Positions 32,035-32,089 of a stretch of DNA of 32,089 nucleotides are shown here, in pieces; within the stretch, counting starts at the first letter, position 1; each line of letters opens with the position of its first letter. Location: assembly GCA_947585915.1 (NCBI GenBank), contig CANPXJ010000009.1:1-32089 (forward strand). Reading direction: 5' to 3'. The translations under genes and the position numbers were made by a program. The stretch comes from an uncultured Bacilli bacterium (GTDB taxonomy: Bacteria; Bacillota_I; Bacilli_A; RF39; UBA660). The notes under the pieces were generated by a model. The model was given only the letters and a program-made list of their open reading frames with translations. It was not told where the DNA came from and searched no databases.

Positions 32035-32085
32035 AAATCCAAAACGTATTCAATACCAGTTAGATACTGGATTTTTTTATGTCAA
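32028..32085. repeat. Nested inverted repeat at the right edge
   Basis: TTGACATAAA (32028-32037) is mirrored by TTTATGTCAA (32076-32085). Inside, CCAGT/ACTGG (32056-32060 with 32066-32070) is followed rightward by A and T7, so the inner hairpin could be a rightward terminator. Each outer arm contains a TTGACA box pointing inward. It may be a terminator, a recombination or end sequence of a small mobile element, or a regulatory hairpin. Confidence 0.45.
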
Positions 32086-32089
32086 GTTC

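Overview
The window is very AT-rich chromosomal DNA from a low-GC Gram-positive-type bacterium (Bacillota, possibly a Mycoplasmatota-related gut lineage). The evidence is A/T-ending codons, AGGAGG/AGGTG ribosome-binding sites, TTGNNN-N17-TATAAT promoters, a single-membrane protein repertoire and short U-run terminators. TGA is a normal stop: several gene pairs overlap by ATGA, and tryptophan is TGG. I found no rRNA, tRNA, CRISPR array, phage gene or recognisable transposase.

Layout, left to right. (1) 1-8950 holds pilus/secretion machinery in two styles. The first is a GspE/PilB-type ATPase facing a prepilin peptidase and a PilC/GspF-type membrane protein with a long N-terminal extension. The second is a leftward Tad-type operon (tadZ-like, tadA, tadB, tadC and a small membrane protein). 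No prepilin gene lies in the window, and the single prepilin peptidase may serve both systems. (2) 8950-13000 is a leftward housekeeping block: ftsK/spoIIIE, then rimM, trmD and an unknown 149-aa protein. (3) 13000-18470 has a helical-repeat protein, a DUF192-like protein, an unknown 379-aa protein, miaB and a large acidic unknown protein. (4) 18470-21230 has three small DUF membrane proteins (DUF4234, DUF2752, DUF3592-like) and a cardiolipin synthase. (5) 21400-26290 is a tightly coupled rightward MoxR / DUF58 / DUF4381-like / VWA / VWA / TPR operon of the Bat type. (6) 26330-31680 is a leftward four-gene envelope operon: a zinc-ribbon, membrane-anchored HExxH metallopeptidase; a secreted trypsin/HtrA-like protein with its catalytic His and Ser positions replaced; a membrane-anchored three-domain extracytoplasmic protein; and a second zinc-ribbon, membrane-anchored protein. 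(7) 31760-32089 has a terminator, an orphan 67-codon ORF with foreign-looking codon use, and an inverted repeat at the right edge.

The best candidate for an undescribed system is the four-gene envelope operon in (6). Its first and last proteins carry the same CxxC-N10-CxxC zinc-ribbon head on an N-in membrane anchor, a protease scaffold has lost its active site, and adjacent genes overlap by ATGA. It converges on the MoxR/VWA operon at a shared terminator. Second-tier observations are the two pilus engines with one peptidase, a nearly identical 30-nt promoter block used twice (once inside an 11-bp perfect inverted repeat), and a stop codon in the trmD-distal gene followed by a 34-codon in-frame open tail.
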